Positions 33,996 through 43,325 of a stretch of 64,000 nucleotides of DNA are shown here, piece by piece. Made by a program: the position numbers and the translations under genes. The DNA is from Psychrobacillus psychrodurans (GTDB lineage: Bacteria > Bacillota > Bacilli > Bacillales_A > Planococcaceae). A model generated the notes under the pieces. It saw nothing but the letters and a program-made list of their open reading frames with translations. It was not told the DNA's origin and made no database searches. The first letter of the stretch is position 1, and every line of letters begins with the position of its first letter. The stretch lies in assembly GCF_027563345.1 (NCBI RefSeq), contig NZ_JAMKBK010000008.1. One strand, 5' to 3'.

Positions 33996-35969
33996 ATGCA
34001 GGATAAGCAACCTATTAGTGCACAGGAAATCTTAGAAAAATACGATAAAGAAAATCAGTTCCGTACAAATATCGGTAAATGGGCATGGGTTGTCACATTT
34101 TTAGGTGTATCTCTTACTGTGTTCCATCTATACACAGCGTATTTTGGCACTCTTCCCTCCCAGAAGCAAGGGGCCGTACATCTTGGTACCGCCCTTGGTG
34201 TTATATTTCTTTTGTACCCCGTTAAAAAAGGGATGCTAAAAGTACAAAAAAGAATTCCCTGGTATGATATATCACTAGCCTTCTTGGCAATGTATGTAAC
34301 CTATCATAAGATTATTTTTTATGAATCGATTCTACAAAGTCGTATTTCAGGATACAACACCCTAGATATAATCATTTCCTTACTAGGTATCCTTTTAGTA
34401 CTTGAAGCTACAAGAAGAACAGTTGGCCTCCCAATTGTAATAGTAGCTTCAGCAGCAATCTTGTATGCAATTTACGGAAATTTCGTCCCTACACAAATTC
34501 TTTCACACCCAGGTTTTTCAGTTGATCGAACAGCAACCACTCTCTGGTATAAGGAAAGTGGTATTTTCGGAACTCCGATACAGATTTCAGCAAAATTTAT
34601 TTTCCTCTTCTTATTTTTTGGCGTAATGCTCGTGCAAACAAATATCGGAAAATTCTTCAATGACCTAGCATTCGCTTTAACCGGCCGCTATACAGGGGGA
34701 ACTGCAAAAACTGCCGTAGTAGCAAGTGCATTACAAGGGTCTGTATCCGGAAGTTCTGTCGGAAACACCGTTGCAACCGGATCCTTTACGATTCCAATGA
34801 TGAAGAATGCAGGATTTAAACCTGAGTTTGCAGGTGCAACCGAAGCAGCAGCATCTACCGGTGGGCAAATCATGCCACCAATGATGGGGGCAGCAGCGTT
34901 TATTATGATGGAGTATCTAGGAGTTTCTTATGGAACAATAATGTTGGCAGCACTTATTCCAGCTATTCTTTATTTCACTGGAATTTTCATTGGGACGCAC
35001 TTTGAGGCAAAGAAATTAAAAATACACGGTTTACCAAAATCTCAATTACCGTCCTTTCGAAAACTTATGAAAAAAAACTGGTTTATGCTACTCCCACTAA
35101 TTGTTATCATCGGAACGATTATGTATGGCTTCACACCCCAACGAGCTGCTCTTTTTGGAATTATTACTGCATTTTTAGTTAGCCTTGTTCGCCAAGAAAC
35201 AAGAATGTCGTTTAGAAAGACTATAAACGTCCTAGAACAAGGTACCAGAGTAGCACTTCCCGTCATAGCTGCTGTAGCAACAGCTGGCGTCATTGCAGGA
35301 GTTGTTAGTATGACAGGTCTTGGCTCAAAGTTTGCAGCTGGAGTAATTGAACTTTCGAATGGTTATCTAATTCTTGCTCTATTCTTCACTATGATTGCAT
35401 GCCTTGTTCTTGGAATGGGTCTACCAACAACAGCAAATTACGTTGTGACCGCAACAATTGCAGCTCCCGTGCTTATAAATGAGTTCGGAGTGGCGCCAAT
35501 AGCTGCTCATTTGTTCGTCTTCTATTTTGGAATTGCCGCCGACATAACCCCTCCAGTATGTTTAGCTGCATATGCTGGAGCTGGGATAGCAGGTGCAAAT
35601 CCATTTAAGACTGGAATGATTGCTGTGAAATTAGCGATTGCTGCGTTTATCGTCCCATTTATTTTCATTTACAATCCAATTCTAGTAATGGTAGAAATCG
35701 AACCAGTTATGCTAGTATTCTCAGCGATTGCTGCGGTTATTGGTATGGCTGCTGTCAGCAGTTCGATGATAGGATATTTTATTCGAAACTCAAAGATTTG
35801 GGAAAGATTTATTCTTTTTATAGCAGGTATCATGCTTATCTTACCCGAGATTACTACCACTATAATAGGTATAGTATTAATTGTAGCCATTTGGTTCATA
35901 CAGCATCGTCGAACAGATGATGATTATGGACTTCAAAGTTTAACAGGTAACATTTCTACGACAAATTAA
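33996..35969 (+). CDS. TRAP transporter fused permease (TAXI type, DctQM-like)
   Basis: A 657-residue membrane protein with about 17 helices. The N-terminal part replaces the small DctQ subunit; the DctM-like core includes LQGSVSGSSVGNTVATGSFTIP, GGQIMPPMMGAAAFIM and LGMGLPTTANYVVTATIAAP, the hairpin regions that make the Na+ and substrate sites. TAXI-TRAP systems import organic acids or other small anions using Na+ gradients; the substrate is not evident. It starts at ATG 33996 with GAGGTGGG upstream, and belongs with the lipoprotein gene. Confidence 0.92.
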   Translation: MQDKQPISAQEILEKYDKENQFRTNIGKWAWVVTFLGVSLTVFHLYTAYFGTLPSQKQGAVHLGTALGVIFLLYPVKKGMLKVQKRIPWYDISLAFLAMYVTYHKIIFYESILQSRISGYNTLDIIISLLGILLVLEATRRTVGLPIVIVASAAILYAIYGNFVPTQILSHPGFSVDRTATTLWYKESGIFGTPIQISAKFIFLFLFFGVMLVQTNIGKFFNDLAFALTGRYTGGTAKTAVVASALQGSVSGSSVGNTVATGSFTIPMMKNAGFKPEFAGATEAAASTGGQIMPPMMGAAAFIMMEYLGVSYGTIMLAALIPAILYFTGIFIGTHFEAKKLKIHGLPKSQLPSFRKLMKKNWFMLLPLIVIIGTIMYGFTPQRAALFGIITAFLVSLVRQETRMSFRKTINVLEQGTRVALPVIAAVATAGVIAGVVSMTGLGSKFAAGVIELSNGYLILALFFTMIACLVLGMGLPTTANYVVTATIAAPVLINEFGVAPIAAHLFVFYFGIAADITPPVCLAAYAGAGIAGANPFKTGMIAVKLAIAAFIVPFIFIYNPILVMVEIEPVMLVFSAIAAVIGMAAVSSSMIGYFIRNSKIWERFILFIAGIMLILPEITTTIIGIVLIVAIWFIQHRRTDDDYGLQSLTGNISTTN

Positions 35970-36000
35970 TGGGAATATGCTACAATTCAATTAACAAATT

Positions 36001-36252
36001 CGAAGGGATGATGGGTGGACAATGATTTAATAATCTTATTTCTTGCATAATATTTGCTGCTTCGTGCAGAACAAAATATTTAGAACGCAAACGGAAATAG
36101 GATTAGTCTGCCCATTATTCAAAAAAGTACGAATGATATTCTCTACACTGCAGTGAATGTGTAGTGTTTTTTCGTATATTCTACATGGTCAGCAACATCC
36201 TTCCGTATAATTCGGAGGGATTTTTTTATTCCTCCAAAGAGGAGTTGTTTGA
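36001..36252 (+). promoter_or_regulatory. Structured leader of the ABC-F gene (candidate attenuator)
   Basis: The 250 bp before the ABC-F start is densely structured. A tiny frame (ATG 36008 or 36011, stop 36025) follows GAAGGG. A long hairpin pairs TAATCTTATTTC (36031-36042) with GAAATAGGATTA (36094-36105), with further inner pairing. A CTACAC/GTGTAG hairpin (36143-36164) is followed by six T. The strong terminator at 36197 comes next. Last, CCTC/GAGG (around 36231-36243) could cover the ribosome site. B. subtilis vmlR is known to be controlled by transcription termination in its leader; this layout fits that model. Confidence 0.6.
36197..36227 (+). terminator. Terminator hairpin in the ABC-F leader
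   Basis: ATCCTTCCG (36197-36205) and CGGAGGGAT (36213-36221) form a 9-bp stem with one G-U pair and a 7-base loop, followed by a run of T. It ends only 25 bp before the ABC-F start, so readthrough must be regulated. Confidence 0.75.
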
Positions 36253-37908
36253 ATGACTTTATTAGGAAAACTAAATAATATTAGCATTACATTTGGGGAT
36301 ACTGAATTATTACAAAACGTAAATGTAGATATACCGGCAAATGCCGTGATTGGAATCGTTGGTGGAAACGGAGAAGGAAAATCTTCACTGCTTACCGTTC
36401 TCTTTAAAGAAGCCCTTCCTACTATTGGTAAAGTGGAATGGATTGGAAAATCCCCTTCTATCAGCTACTTCAAGCAGGAAGAAGAGCAATTTGATCAAAC
36501 AGAATATGAACATGATGAAAGATCCTATTTCAGTAAATGGGCTGTTCCAGAAGAGAGGGAATATGCTCATCTTAGTGGCGGAGAAAAGATGAAAAGAAGA
36601 CTTTCTCGTGTGTTTGCAGAGAATTCTCAAGTTTTATTGCTAGATGAACCTACTAATCATTTGGATCAAGATAGCTTATCCTTCTTACAAAAACAAATCC
36701 TCTCCCACAGTGGCACATGTATTTTAGTATCACATGACCGTTACTTCTTAGATGAGGTAGCAGATTATATATGGGAAGTTGAAAACAAAAACTTGACGGT
36801 ATACACAGGGAATTACTCGACTTATAGGGATAAAAAAGCAGAGCGGCTACTGACTCAACAAAGGCTATATGATGCTCAACAATTGAAAATACAGCAGGTC
36901 GAGAATCAAATTACCGAGCTGAAAAACTGGTCTTCCAAAGCACATGCAGAATCCACCAAGCAAGAATTCAACAAAGAATACTATCGTGTGAAAGCGAAGA
37001 AAATGGACGTTCAAATACGCTCCAAAAAGAAAAGGCTTGAACTGGAACTCACCAAAAATACTATAGATAAACCAGGTATAGAAAAAGAAGTGTCGTTTTC
37101 CATTGAGGGAAACAAGAAAAAAGGTAAACGTGTCATAGAAGTAAAAGATTTGAGGAAAGACTTTGAGAAAAGAACACTCTTTCAAAATACTTCATTCACC
37201 ATACTAGCCGGAGAACGCGTAGGATTATTGGGTTCAAACGGCAGTGGAAAATCGACATTTTTTCGCATGCTCTTAGGGGAAGAAAGCTTTCAAGGAGAAC
37301 TTTGGAAAACCGAATCTATGAATATTGGCTATTTACGCCAAACTGTTTTCGACTTACCAGAAGATCAAACGCCATTTGAATTTTTTGGACCAACCGACTT
37401 TAAAGCAAGGGGACGTATCCAAACACTCATGACAAATTTAGGCTTTTCAAAAGAACACTGGTCGCGATCCATATCAACTATGAGCATGGGGGAAAGAGTG
37501 AAGCTGAAGCTAATGGAGTTTATGCTCGATCAAAAGGACGTATTACTGTTAGACGAACCAACGAACCATTTAGATCTTCCTTCCCGTGAGCAACTAGAAA
37601 AAACTCTTTCTACTTACCCGGGGACCATTTTACTCGTAACACATGATCGATATTTTTTAGAAAAGCTAACGAACAAGTTGCTTGTAATTGAAAATAAATC
37701 AATTCGAAAGTTGGAAATGAATTATAACGAGTGGATGCATAAAAACTATGAATCACATCTCGAAAAAGAACTTTTAACATTAGAAACAGAACGACAGGCC
37801 GTACTTGGAGAACTTAGTTTCTTAAAGAGTAAGGATCCAAAATATAACAAGCTAGATGTACAATTTAACGAATTAACTAAGAAGATAAATGAATTAAAAA
37901 AGGGATAG
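36253..37908 (+). CDS. ABC-F ribosome-protection protein, VmlR-like
   Basis: A 551-residue soluble protein with two ATPase domains and no membrane part: Walker A GGNGEGKSS and GSNGSGKST, signatures LSGGEKMKRR and MSMGERVKLK, Walker B LLLDEPTNHLD twice. The linker between them (~185-260; KAHAESTKQEFNKEYYRVKAKKMD) is the arm that reaches the peptidyl-transferase centre. The sequence follows B. subtilis VmlR closely by eye (547 residues), which protects ribosomes from lincosamides, streptogramin A and pleuromutilins. The similarity of this linker tip decides drug range but cannot be judged here. GAGGAG precedes the ATG. Confidence 0.88.
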   Translation: MTLLGKLNNISITFGDTELLQNVNVDIPANAVIGIVGGNGEGKSSLLTVLFKEALPTIGKVEWIGKSPSISYFKQEEEQFDQTEYEHDERSYFSKWAVPEEREYAHLSGGEKMKRRLSRVFAENSQVLLLDEPTNHLDQDSLSFLQKQILSHSGTCILVSHDRYFLDEVADYIWEVENKNLTVYTGNYSTYRDKKAERLLTQQRLYDAQQLKIQQVENQITELKNWSSKAHAESTKQEFNKEYYRVKAKKMDVQIRSKKKRLELELTKNTIDKPGIEKEVSFSIEGNKKKGKRVIEVKDLRKDFEKRTLFQNTSFTILAGERVGLLGSNGSGKSTFFRMLLGEESFQGELWKTESMNIGYLRQTVFDLPEDQTPFEFFGPTDFKARGRIQTLMTNLGFSKEHWSRSISTMSMGERVKLKLMEFMLDQKDVLLLDEPTNHLDLPSREQLEKTLSTYPGTILLVTHDRYFLEKLTNKLLVIENKSIRKLEMNYNEWMHKNYESHLEKELLTLETERQAVLGELSFLKSKDPKYNKLDVQFNELTKKINELKKG

Positions 37909-38079
37909 TTTACAAGTTAGCCCCTCCATAGGGACTGCCTTTATTTTATTCAAAGTTTGTCGTTTTAAATTTTATCTTGGCAATTTCCCGGGAAATTTGT
38001 CAGTGTATGTTACCCTGTTTACTTTTCATGGTAATCACTTTATAATCTAATAAATCTAATAAGAAAAGTAGGTTTTAAT

Positions 38080-38499
38080 ATGAGAACAATCCCCAAACCT
38101 CTCGTGATGATAAATCAATGGACAATTGTATTATCTGTAATCATCTCGCTTATAACTCAAACTGCATGGATTTTGCTAATCCCATTAGTTGCAAATATAT
38201 CAAGTTTATTGATAGGATTCCACCCTATACTAGTTGTGGCCAAAAGGTTTTTATCTAAACCCGCCAACCAGTATATACAAGAAGACTATGCGCAACTTCG
38301 GTTCAATCAGTGGCTTGCTGTTAGCTTTTTGTTAGTAGCTAGCATCAGCTTTCTATTGAATTGGACAATACTTTTCAATACAGCAGCTATTATGGTCGGT
38401 CTAGCTGCATCCATTGCATTAGCAGGGTTTTGCATAGGCTGTTTCGTTCGATTCCAATTTCAACAATGGAACTATCGAAGAAAAAAGTCAGCTTTATAA
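38080..38499 (+). CDS. DUF4395 membrane protein
   Basis: A 139-residue protein with four hydrophobic helices. It opens IPKPLVMINQWTIVLSVI, and has NISSLLIGFHPILVVAKRFL and EDYAQLRFNQWLAVSFLL, blocks typical of DUF4395 proteins in Bacillales. It ends in a basic tail. No known function. It stands alone, with only a weak ribosome site (TAGGTT). A terminator follows. Confidence 0.78.
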   Translation: MRTIPKPLVMINQWTIVLSVIISLITQTAWILLIPLVANISSLLIGFHPILVVAKRFLSKPANQYIQEDYAQLRFNQWLAVSFLLVASISFLLNWTILFNTAAIMVGLAASIALAGFCIGCFVRFQFQQWNYRRKKSAL

Positions 38500-38548
38500 A
38501 TCAATTTATAAAGGCATATTAAAAATTGGCTTATATAATACGAAAATA

Positions 38549-38573
38549 GCCTTTCCTGTTAAATAGGAAAGGC
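38549..38573. terminator. Terminator after the DUF4395 gene
   Basis: GCCTTTCCT and AGGAAAGGC form a perfect 9-bp stem with a 7-base loop. It is about 50 bp after the stop and flanked by A/T tracts. Confidence 0.65.
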
Positions 38574-38679
38574 AGTTTATTTGTTTTCGAATCCATTGAT
38601 GCATTGAGGATCTAAATAGAAAAAATGAGAAAAGTGCAGGAAATCGTAGCTCCCCCATTTGAACTTTCATGACTCCTTC

Positions 38680-39402
38680 TCACCCCTTACCTATTTCCCT
38701 TGCCGTTTCACTTATAATCAGACTAAGCTTTAAACTATTAAACCATTTATCTGACTCACTAACATTCCCATTCAAACCATTTATGTCTTCATGATACTCT
38801 AACCCTTCAACGGCACGGAAATCTAATTGTTTTTTAGCCATTCTCCAAATAATCATTGCCCATTCTGCATCTGTCATCATAGCTTTTGAATATCTATTTA
38901 TAAATTTTGCACTTCCATGCGAAAAAGCACATGAACCAGCAGTTATGTCGACTTCTTTTCCTAGTTCTAGGGAGAATATATGATTTGTTATTTTTTCAGT
39001 TTCAATCCATTCTATTGGATGGGAGTTCTTAGCTTTTTCTGTCCTTCCTAGTATTAAATAATTATAGGTAGGTATGTCCTCTACTATTTCTCTTAATTCC
39101 TTTGGGTAGCACTTAACCCATGTTAAAATCCTATCAAAATCACAGTAATGATAGAAATCACTAATCCCCCGAAATGCAAGTTTCAATGCTTCCCTTCTTG
39201 CATTTGCTACTCCTTTTTTAGGAATAATCTTAACGTTAAATTTACTTTTTTCAATTTCTGTAATTAACCCTCTAGAAGTTTCTTCACTAACAGCAATAAA
39301 AAGTTTCGAATAAATTTGTTCTAATTCTTTTTTATGTTCCTTAAAAAGCTCAATACTTTTCCCTTCTGGGTAATGAATTACAGTTACAAGTGCTGTATTC
39401 AA
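38680..39402 (-). CDS. Unrecognised protein with glycosyltransferase-like features
   Basis: A 240-residue soluble protein starting at TTG 39402. The order VANARREALKLAF, then DFYHYCDFDRILTWV, then TAGSCAFSHGSAKFI, resembles GT-A glycosyltransferases, where a basic helix precedes the DXD metal motif (here CDFDR). I do not recognise a specific family. It follows the small membrane protein gene on the same strand with a 57-bp gap. If it is a glycosyltransferase its acceptor is unknown. Codon use is like its neighbours. Confidence 0.5.
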   Translation of the reverse strand: MNTALVTVIHYPEGKSIELFKEHKKELEQIYSKLFIAVSEETSRGLITEIEKSKFNVKIIPKKGVANARREALKLAFRGISDFYHYCDFDRILTWVKCYPKELREIVEDIPTYNYLILGRTEKAKNSHPIEWIETEKITNHIFSLELGKEVDITAGSCAFSHGSAKFINRYSKAMMTDAEWAMIIWRMAKKQLDFRAVEGLEYHEDINGLNGNVSESDKWFNSLKLSLIISETAREIGKG

Positions 39403-39459
39403 TAAACAATCACCACCGATGTCGTAATTAGTTTTCCTTTTGTTAGAGTACCCTCCAAT

Positions 39460-39915
39460 TCATTCCATTCTTTTATTTCCATAATAATTAATTCCTACAA
39501 TAGCAAGTAGGATAACCAGTAAAATTGAGCCAATAAAAACTGGGGTACTTATATTTCTTGTACCAAATTTATTAGCAGCATACTCCCCATCTCTTGTGGC
39601 CTTAATATATGTTCCAACTTCCTCCTGTATAGCAATCGCTTTATCTGTGGTTATTCCTTGGATAGAAAAATACTTTGTTCCTTTCTGATAGGAATTTGAG
39701 AAATTTCCAGAATAGGTTCCTTCCTTATCCGAATACTTTGTAACATGTCCAATTTCTTTATCCACCTCATTGACCCGTTCGTCCGTGATAACATACACAG
39801 AACCCTCCCACACGACGAATGCAAATGACCAATCTGCAAATGTTTTAATAGGAAATAATATATGGACAAAAAGAATAAAAACGATACCAACACGCATTAT
39901 TTTTTTGCTATTCAA
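39460..39915 (-). CDS. Exported small protein with C-terminal membrane anchor
   Basis: A 151-residue protein starting at TTG 39915 (AGGGGTGA upstream). It has an N-terminal signal helix (VGIVFILFVHILFPIKTFA), an extracellular domain of about 95 residues and a C-terminal helix (IFIGSILLVILLAIVGINYY-like, near residues 125-145) ending in positive charges. The soluble part contains WEGSVYVITDERV and YFSIQGITTDKAIAIQ. No family recognised with certainty; it looks like a single-pass surface protein. Confidence 0.65.
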   Translation of the reverse strand: MNSKKIMRVGIVFILFVHILFPIKTFADWSFAFVVWEGSVYVITDERVNEVDKEIGHVTKYSDKEGTYSGNFSNSYQKGTKYFSIQGITTDKAIAIQEEVGTYIKATRDGEYAANKFGTRNISTPVFIGSILLVILLAIVGINYYGNKRME

Positions 39916-39987
39916 ACAATAATCACCCCTATAGAATATCGGACATTCTAACTTCGTCCCTGTTCCACTAACGTTTTATTTTAAAAA

Positions 39988-40027
39988 AAGGCTGCTTCAA
40001 AGCAGAAATCTACTTTAAAACAACCTT
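39988..40027 (-). terminator. Terminator of yeeI
   Basis: A 19-bp stem pairs 39988-40006 with 40009-40027, using four G-U pairs in the minus-strand RNA, followed by seven U. It lies 9 bases from the yeeI stop. Confidence 0.8.
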
Positions 40028-40035
40028 CATATCTA

Positions 40036-40755
40036 TCATTCTCCTAAATCTACATTGTGGTAGACTTGTTGAACATCTTCTAAATCTTCAATTGCGTCGA
40101 TCATTTTCTCGAATTGTGCTTGAGCGTCTGCATCTAAAGCAATATCATTTTGCGCAAGCATTGTTAGTTCCGCGACTGTGAAGTCCGTTACCCCCGCCGT
40201 TCTTAATGCTTCTTGTACGGCATGGAATTGATCTGGCTCTGCATAGACGATTACTGCATCTTCCTCTTCTAAAATGTCGCGCGCGTCTACTTCTGCTTCC
40301 ATCAAAATTTCTAGTACGTCATCAGCAGTTTTACCTTCTAATCCAATAACTGCAGTTGCATCAAACATATAAGCAACTGAACCACTGACACCCATATTAC
40401 CGCCATTTTTACCAAATGCAGCACGTACATCGGATGCAGTACGGTTTACGTTATTTGTAAGTGCATCTACAATTACCATAGAACCATTCGGTCCAAAACC
40501 TTCATAACGAAGCTCATCAAAGCTTTCTTCTGATCCGCCTTTTGCTTTTTCAATCGCTTTATCAATAATATGCTTAGGCACACTGTATGTTTTTGCACGT
40601 TCCAATACTACTTTAAGCGCTTGGTTAGATGTAGGATCAGGCTCACCTTGTCTTGCAGCAACATATATTTCACGACCAAATTTCGCATAAATGCGGCTAG
40701 TATTAGCATCTTTGGAAGCTTTCTTTTCTTTAATATTATTCCACTTACGACCCAT
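40036..40755 (-). CDS. yeeI: YebC/PmpR-family protein (YeeI type)
   Basis: A 239-residue protein, the exact length of B. subtilis YeeI, beginning MGRKWNNIKEKKASKDANTS. It contains YEGFGPNGSMVIVD, RAAFGKNGGNMGVSGSV and the C-terminal EDLEDVQQVYHNVD. The family was long called transcriptional regulators, and more recent work points to relief of ribosome stalling; which applies here is open. ATG 40755 is used rather than the in-frame TTG at 40764. Single gene. Confidence 0.93.
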   Translation of the reverse strand: MGRKWNNIKEKKASKDANTSRIYAKFGREIYVAARQGEPDPTSNQALKVVLERAKTYSVPKHIIDKAIEKAKGGSEESFDELRYEGFGPNGSMVIVDALTNNVNRTASDVRAAFGKNGGNMGVSGSVAYMFDATAVIGLEGKTADDVLEILMEAEVDARDILEEEDAVIVYAEPDQFHAVQEALRTAGVTDFTVAELTMLAQNDIALDADAQAQFEKMIDAIEDLEDVQQVYHNVDLGE

Positions 40756-40855
40756 AAGTCCCACTCTCTTTCGCTAAGCTAAATTTTATACTGTAACATT
40801 ATACATGAAACCCTTATAAACTAGCAAAATAAATACATTAACTTCCATTTATATA

Positions 40856-41284
40856 CTATTGATTTGGGTATAATTCTTGCAGGAATGCGATCGATTTTGT
40901 AATCATTTCCTTTAAAACATCTTCATTAACATCCTCGACTTTGTTTATATATACGCATGATTTTCCTGCTGTATATTTCCCGAAGCGTTTGAGAGCTTCT
41001 TCTCGTGCCGTGTCCCCAGTCGTAATATATAAACTAATCTTTGCCTTTCTCGGTGAAAATCCCACTAAAGGAGCATCTCCTTCGTGACCTGAAGCGTATT
41101 TATAATGATAAGTCCCAAAACCAATAATGCTCGGTCCCCACATCTTAGCTTTATAGCCTGAGGTCTTCTCAAAAATTTCTAAAAGTCTGTATGCATCCTC
41201 ACGTTTCTTCGTATTATCGACTGCCTCTATAAATTCAATTACACTAGCATCTGTCTCTTTCATCTTTGCTTCATATTTAGCCAT
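40856..41284 (-). CDS. DUF1801 domain protein
   Basis: A 142-residue protein with the DUF1801 fold: REDAYRLLEIFEKTSGYKAKMWGPSIIGFGTYHYKYASGHEGD, then GFSPRKAKISLYI and GKYTAGKSCVYINKVEDVN. YdhG-like relatives have been suggested as iron chaperones, but most members are uncharacterised. It is 21 bp downstream of the DUF2339 gene on the same strand, so probably co-transcribed. Confidence 0.85.
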   Translation of the reverse strand: MAKYEAKMKETDASVIEFIEAVDNTKKREDAYRLLEIFEKTSGYKAKMWGPSIIGFGTYHYKYASGHEGDAPLVGFSPRKAKISLYITTGDTAREEALKRFGKYTAGKSCVYINKVEDVNEDVLKEMITKSIAFLQELYPNQ

Positions 41285-41304
41285 TTTCTGACTCCTTTCG
41301 ATAA

Positions 41305-42891
41305 CTACTTTTTATAATAATAAGCCCGTGACACGAGTAGTCCAACCACTCCCAGAACTATAAATAAGAATGCCTTAATAGCTACAGATACAAATGAAAT
41401 ATCGAACAATATGATTTTCGCTAACGTCACAAACAGAATACTGACACCGACATACTTACCTTGAGGCAATGAAAAACGACTAACTACCATAAATAAGATA
41501 GCCACTATAATCCATAAAGAACTAGTAATGACTCGCTCGGCATTGCTACCAATATCCCCTGAAAGTAAAGTAGCAACCATATGCAAAAAGTATAAAATCA
41601 TACTCGCGATAAATGATACTCCAATATTTATGACAGTTTTCTCTATAAAAATTCTAGATAGTAAATAAACTCCATAAACTGTACCTACTAAAAATACTAT
41701 CCAGTGTAGCATTTCCCATGATATCCAACTCATAATTGAAAAAGATAGCACATAGTAGAAAGCCACGATATAACTAATACTCAAAAGAATTAGATGTAAA
41801 ATATGTTTGAAACTTTTATATACAAAGAAGTATATATAGCTCAACCCGATTATCCCTTCAAACAATAAATTATCTAGCTGAAGCTGCATTATATTTAACA
41901 AAGCAACTGATCCATTCGCGATAAAAATAGGTGTACGAATAGAATCCTTTTGATATACATAATAACAAATTCCATAAATTAGCGTAATAATTACCATTAA
42001 AGCTGTTGCTTCTTTGTCCGTGAATATTATACCTATCCATAAGACAGTTAATAGCATAATTGAAAATAGCGTATACGCTTGTTCCTTTAACATCTGCTTT
42101 GTCTTCAAAAGACTAACCAATAAAGCAACATGCTGCGCGAATACGGGAAGCATTGCGATCCATTTATATGCGTCAGGTACATTTGTAAAAATAAAGAAAA
42201 CTAATATTGCGACCTGTAGGAAAATGACCGAAATATAATATAGTGCCTTGTAGGAATATTTTAAGGCGATCCATAGAAATACTGTAAAAAGAACTGTTTC
42301 GTATAAAGAAAACAATGGAATATTGGGCAAAGTGCTTTTTATCAGAAATGGAACAAATACGCCCCCAACTATAGCTACAATTCCAATTCCTTGTGAGCGA
42401 TACTTATAGGTAAAAAATAATCCTAATGCAATCCAAATAAGATTGAAAATAAATGCTACTGTAGGTCCGGATATATTATAAAGCTGATGCATCGCAAAAG
42501 TTGTCAACATTAGGATTGGAATAGAGCCACCAAGGAGCATATGCCCTAAATTCTTACGACTTTTTTTAATTTGCCATATACCTAATGCGATTAATACAAA
42601 ACCAACGACATAACCTATGATTACTTTTACGGCCGGTTGTAAAAAACCGTAATCTGACACCGCTTTGAATCCCCAAATTATTCCCATTATAAATACGACA
42701 ATAAATAAGGGAGGAAGTATTTTCTGAAAGATTAGTACATCCCATTCAACAGGCTGTTTCACTTGTTGTTGCTGTTTGACAAGTCGCTCGGGTTGAGAGA
42801 TATTTGGTTTAGTATGTATTTGCTCTTCTAAAAATCGAACTCGTTCTTCTAATTGCTCTATTCTCTTTTCAAGAAGTTCACTCTTCTCCAC
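41305..42891 (-). CDS. DUF2339 polytopic membrane protein
   Basis: A 528-residue protein: a short N-terminal coiled coil (LLEKRIEQLEERVRFLEEQI) and then about 16 helices, with GYVVGFVLIALGIWQIKK and GSIPILMLTTFAMHQLY near the start of the membrane part, as in DUF2339 proteins. The function is unknown. The start is decided by the ribosome site: AAAGGAGG is followed six bases later by GTG 42891 (VEKSELLEK); an ATG 27 bases upstream (42918) would put that site inside the gene, and 42999 has none. Confidence 0.78.
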   Translation of the reverse strand: MEKSELLEKRIEQLEERVRFLEEQIHTKPNISQPERLVKQQQQVKQPVEWDVLIFQKILPPLFIVVFIMGIIWGFKAVSDYGFLQPAVKVIIGYVVGFVLIALGIWQIKKSRKNLGHMLLGGSIPILMLTTFAMHQLYNISGPTVAFIFNLIWIALGLFFTYKYRSQGIGIVAIVGGVFVPFLIKSTLPNIPLFSLYETVLFTVFLWIALKYSYKALYYISVIFLQVAILVFFIFTNVPDAYKWIAMLPVFAQHVALLVSLLKTKQMLKEQAYTLFSIMLLTVLWIGIIFTDKEATALMVIITLIYGICYYVYQKDSIRTPIFIANGSVALLNIMQLQLDNLLFEGIIGLSYIYFFVYKSFKHILHLILLSISYIVAFYYVLSFSIMSWISWEMLHWIVFLVGTVYGVYLLSRIFIEKTVINIGVSFIASMILYFLHMVATLLSGDIGSNAERVITSSLWIIVAILFMVVSRFSLPQGKYVGVSILFVTLAKIILFDISFVSVAIKAFLFIVLGVVGLLVSRAYYYKK

Positions 42892-43089
42892 CCAATCCCT
42901 CCTTTTCAATAAGTTCATACTCATACTATTAGACAAATATTGAAAATATCCTTTAAGCTGCACTGATAATTGATCATAAAAAACATGAGGAGTTATCATT
43001 TAAATAACTCCTCATGTTCTCTTTTATTTCGGCAATAACGAATTAATTTCATAAATGAGTCAATTTCATAATTACTTGTTTCATTTAAA

Positions 43090-43285
43090 TTGGAGTGGCT
43101 GGCGGCGACTCCAGCGGAAACAGCGCGAACTGAAAGCCCCGCAGGAAAGACATTGGTCGAACTTTGTTTGACCAATGTCTTTGCGACGAGTAACCGCAGG
43201 AGCATATGTTTTCGTAGTAACGAGGAGATTGAAGCCGTGCCCGCGGAAAGCTTCCGCCTAGAGCGGAAATCAGCGTTGTTCGGAT
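43090..43285 (+). repeat. Bacillales-type intergenic repeat, long form
   Basis: A GC-richer ~195-bp block in AT-rich surroundings. It starts GGAGTGGCTGGCGGCGACTCC, has a central hairpin (GACATTGGTC / GACCAATGTC, about 43149-43180), the block CGACGAGTAACCGCAGGAGC, and ends GAGCGGAAATCAGCG. It shares this order with 61987-62215. It can be read as protein in several frames, but with odd Ala/Arg/Ser composition and no ribosome site, so it is not coding. Confidence 0.8.
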
Positions 43286-43325
43286 TTAACTATATAATAT
43301 TCTTTATGAAATTGATTCAAATAAG

